A DNA stretch of 64,000 nt from Cellvibrio sp. 79 (GTDB lineage: Bacteria > Pseudomonadota > Gammaproteobacteria > Pseudomonadales > Cellvibrionaceae), in contig MVDH01000003.1 of assembly GCA_003056245.1 (NCBI GenBank), positions 186,001-250,000 of the forward strand, written 5' to 3'. Under the pieces are notes generated by a model that was given only the letters and a program-made list of their open reading frames with translations, was not told the DNA's origin and did no database searches. Shown here piece by piece: positions 62,411 through 64,000 of the stretch. Each line of letters starts with the position of its first letter. Position 1 is the stretch's first letter. The position numbers and the translations under genes are program-made.

Positions 62411-63961
62411 TTATTCCAGATTGATGGATTTTTTGATCAGACCAAAAACTTCAACGTTATCGATTACGCCGTGGAAGTTTTCTGCACCCAATCCTTTTGC
62501 ACCCAGGAATACGTCACCGCCACCGTGGGTTTCGCTGTCTAACTGGATAACCGCTTCTTGCAGATAGTCTTTACCGCTGGTGGTCGCGTCATCGAGCGCG
62601 ATGCGAGTAGCCGGACGGTTAGGCCCGTTACCGAAGGCGAGAATGGTGTAGGGGTTGCCATCAACATCTTTTGTTGACTGACCTTTGCCCGGGCCGTTTG
62701 CATAGCTTTTTACAAGGCCCAAAACGCCGGCATTGCTATCGGTGGTTTTGCCGGTACGCTCGGCATAACCGTTAATGACCAGAGTGTGGTCATGGTCGGC
62801 AGTGACAACGACCAATGTATTTTTCAAACCAGGATCTACCGCTTCCATTTTTTCCAGCGCAAGTTTGATGGCGTTGTCAAACGCGATGCCGTCAGTCAGC
62901 GCACGTTTGGCGTTACTGGCGTGCAGGGCGTGATCGATACGACCCCCTTCTACCATCAGGAAGAAACCTTTATCGCGCTTGCTCAGAATGTCGATTGCTT
63001 TACCGGTCATCTCTGACAGGCTTGGTTCTGCGGTTGGATTGCGATCCAGCTCGTAGCTCATGTCGCTGCTATGGAACAGGCCAAGCAATTTGCTGGTGGT
63101 ATTTGCTGCTGCCAGCAGTTCGCTGGTGTTAGTGGCGTAGGTGTAACCAGCGGTTTTCATTTCTTCAACCAGGTTACGGCTGTCAGTACGACGACCACCG
63201 GTAACGGTGCTCGGTAAGAAGTGACGCAAACCGCCGCCAAGCACTACATCGATACCATTGCCGAGGGCAGTGTTAAATCCTGTACCACCTGGAACCATTT
63301 GCGCAGCGATGGTGTTTTCGCCGTTGCGGTTACACACGTGGGAATAGGTAGTTGCCGGTGTTGCGTGGGTGATGCGGGTGGTGCTCACCACACCCGTGGC
63401 ATAACCTTTGGCTTTCATTTGTTCGAGTAACGTTGGAACCGCTGTGCCATTGCCAGCTTCACAAGTGCTGTTGCCGCTGGCATCAACGAATTGTGTACCG
63501 TCCGGGCGATAGGCATTGGTGCCCGCCGACATGGAAATAACTTCGTTTTTCATTTTAACGCCGGTCATATAGGCCGCCATTGAAGGCGCACTATCAGTTA
63601 CCTGGCCGTCTTCAGAGTAGGTGCGAACAAATGCAGTCTCGGGCAGGGTATCGATGGTGATACTGCCAGCTTCACCCACTTCGTAAATACGCATCGCAGT
63701 CAGCGTGGTAATCCCCATACCATCGCCGAGGAAAAACAAGACATTCTTTTTCGCTACGGGCGCGGCACTGCTGCTACTGGAACTCGGGACACTGCTAGAT
63801 GCGGGCACACTGCTGGAGTTTGGTGTACTGCTGGAAGCGGGAGCGCTACTTGATGCAGGAATACTACTGGAGCTGCTCGAGTTATTTTTTTTGTTGTCGT
63901 CGCCACCGCAACCAGTCAATGCCATGGCCAGCGTCAAACTTGCCACTGTTAATCGTTTCAT
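62411..63961 (-). CDS. Alkaline phosphatase lipoprotein with polyserine linker
   Basis: A 516-residue paralogue of the neighbouring PhoA. The signal peptide ends in the lipobox 'LTGC' (about Cys18). It is followed by a Ser/Pro/Ala-rich linker (about residues 26-70) and then the catalytic domain with 'VLFFLGDGMG', 'VTDSAPSMAAYMTG', 'FFLMVEGGRIDHALH', 'VTADHDHTL' and 'DSETHGGGDV'. The anchor and flexible linker should display the enzyme on the outer membrane. Polyserine linkers of this kind are common in Cellvibrio and Saccharophagus secreted enzymes. Its start is 39 bases from the window edge. Confidence 0.94.
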   Translation of the reverse strand: MKRLTVASLTLAMALTGCGGDDNKKNNSSSSSSIPASSSAPASSSTPNSSSVPASSSVPSSSSSSAAPVAKKNVLFFLGDGMGITTLTAMRIYEVGEAGSITIDTLPETAFVRTYSEDGQVTDSAPSMAAYMTGVKMKNEVISMSAGTNAYRPDGTQFVDASGNSTCEAGNGTAVPTLLEQMKAKGYATGVVSTTRITHATPATTYSHVCNRNGENTIAAQMVPGGTGFNTALGNGIDVVLGGGLRHFLPSTVTGGRRTDSRNLVEEMKTAGYTYATNTSELLAAANTTSKLLGLFHSSDMSYELDRNPTAEPSLSEMTGKAIDILSKRDKGFFLMVEGGRIDHALHASNAKRALTDGIAFDNAIKLALEKMEAVDPGLKNTLVVVTADHDHTLVINGYAERTGKTTDSNAGVLGLVKSYANGPGKGQSTKDVDGNPYTILAFGNGPNRPATRIALDDATTSGKDYLQEAVIQLDSETHGGGDVFLGAKGLGAENFHGVIDNVEVFGLIKKSINLE

Positions 63962-64000
63962 GAGGGGATCCTGTTTCTAGGGTTATTGCTCGTGGCTTCA

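Noticed and set aside
63740-63890. Short DNA repeats in the phosphatase gene as a possible tandem-repeat locus
   Set aside because: They are degenerate serine codons of a polyserine linker in a clear reading frame.

Overview
The window reads as chromosomal DNA from an aerobic, piliated gammaproteobacterium of the Cellvibrio type (Cellvibrionaceae or close relatives). The evidence is a Pseudomonas-like gene order in several blocks (pilMNOPQ-aroK-aroB-damX next to mrcA; dksA-gluQ-cbrA-cbrB-pcnB-folK), together with a polyserine linker in a secreted lipoprotein, a trait common in Cellvibrio and Saccharophagus. No rRNA, tRNA, CRISPR array or complete insertion sequence was recognised.

Layout. 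0-2.3 kb: the end of a membrane protein, then gcvT and gcvH of the glycine cleavage system. 2.3-10.8 kb, minus strand: the type IV pilus assembly operon pilMNOPQ followed by aroK, aroB and a DamX-like SPOR protein. 10.9-20 kb: mrcA, a secreted nuclease, rpmE, priA, an FtsN-like protein, the hslVU protease and a DUF971 gene. 20-25 kb: uppP, a DUF4136 lipoprotein, an EamA transporter, sfsA, dksA and gluQ. 25-30.4 kb: the CbrA/CbrB carbon-nitrogen two-component system with a small membrane ORF in front. Behind cbrB lies an 846-base stretch without a protein gene. It holds a sigma-54 promoter, phased GTTAC motifs and a roughly 395-nt A-rich RNA with repeated AACAACAA motifs and a terminator, which I read as a CrcZ-type RNA that titrates Hfq/Crc. 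30.5-34 kb: pcnB, folK, a deoxynucleoside kinase and panB. 34-44 kb: stand-alone metabolic and stress genes (LysE exporter, RBBP9-type hydrolase, aminotransferase, ahpC/ahpF, a PNPOx-family protein, a three-domain methionine sulfoxide reductase) and an odd secreted repeat protein.

44-60 kb is an AT-richer accessory region of small genes, many of unknown function. It contains a probable folate-independent methionine synthase pair (mesD plus the DUF1852 gene mesX) with a flavin reductase and a MetR-like palindrome. It also holds gene debris: a frameshifted and a truncated copy of one small gene whose intact copy is nearby, and a scrap of a response-regulator receiver domain. From 52.8 to 60.1 kb all recognised genes lie on the plus strand. 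They include a HEPN-domain protein with small partners, a likely cell-wall-hydrolase/periplasmic-partner pair, several small proteins resembling immunity or DUF families, and a DUF4124 gene interrupted by an in-frame amber codon. 60.1-64 kb: two tandem alkaline phosphatases (one a lipoprotein) and a His-rich periplasmic protein.

How it works together. The core blocks cover envelope and septal biogenesis, pilus assembly, proteolysis and global carbon control. CbrAB is expected to drive the adjacent RNA, which relieves catabolite repression. The accessory region looks like a zone of gain, duplication and decay.
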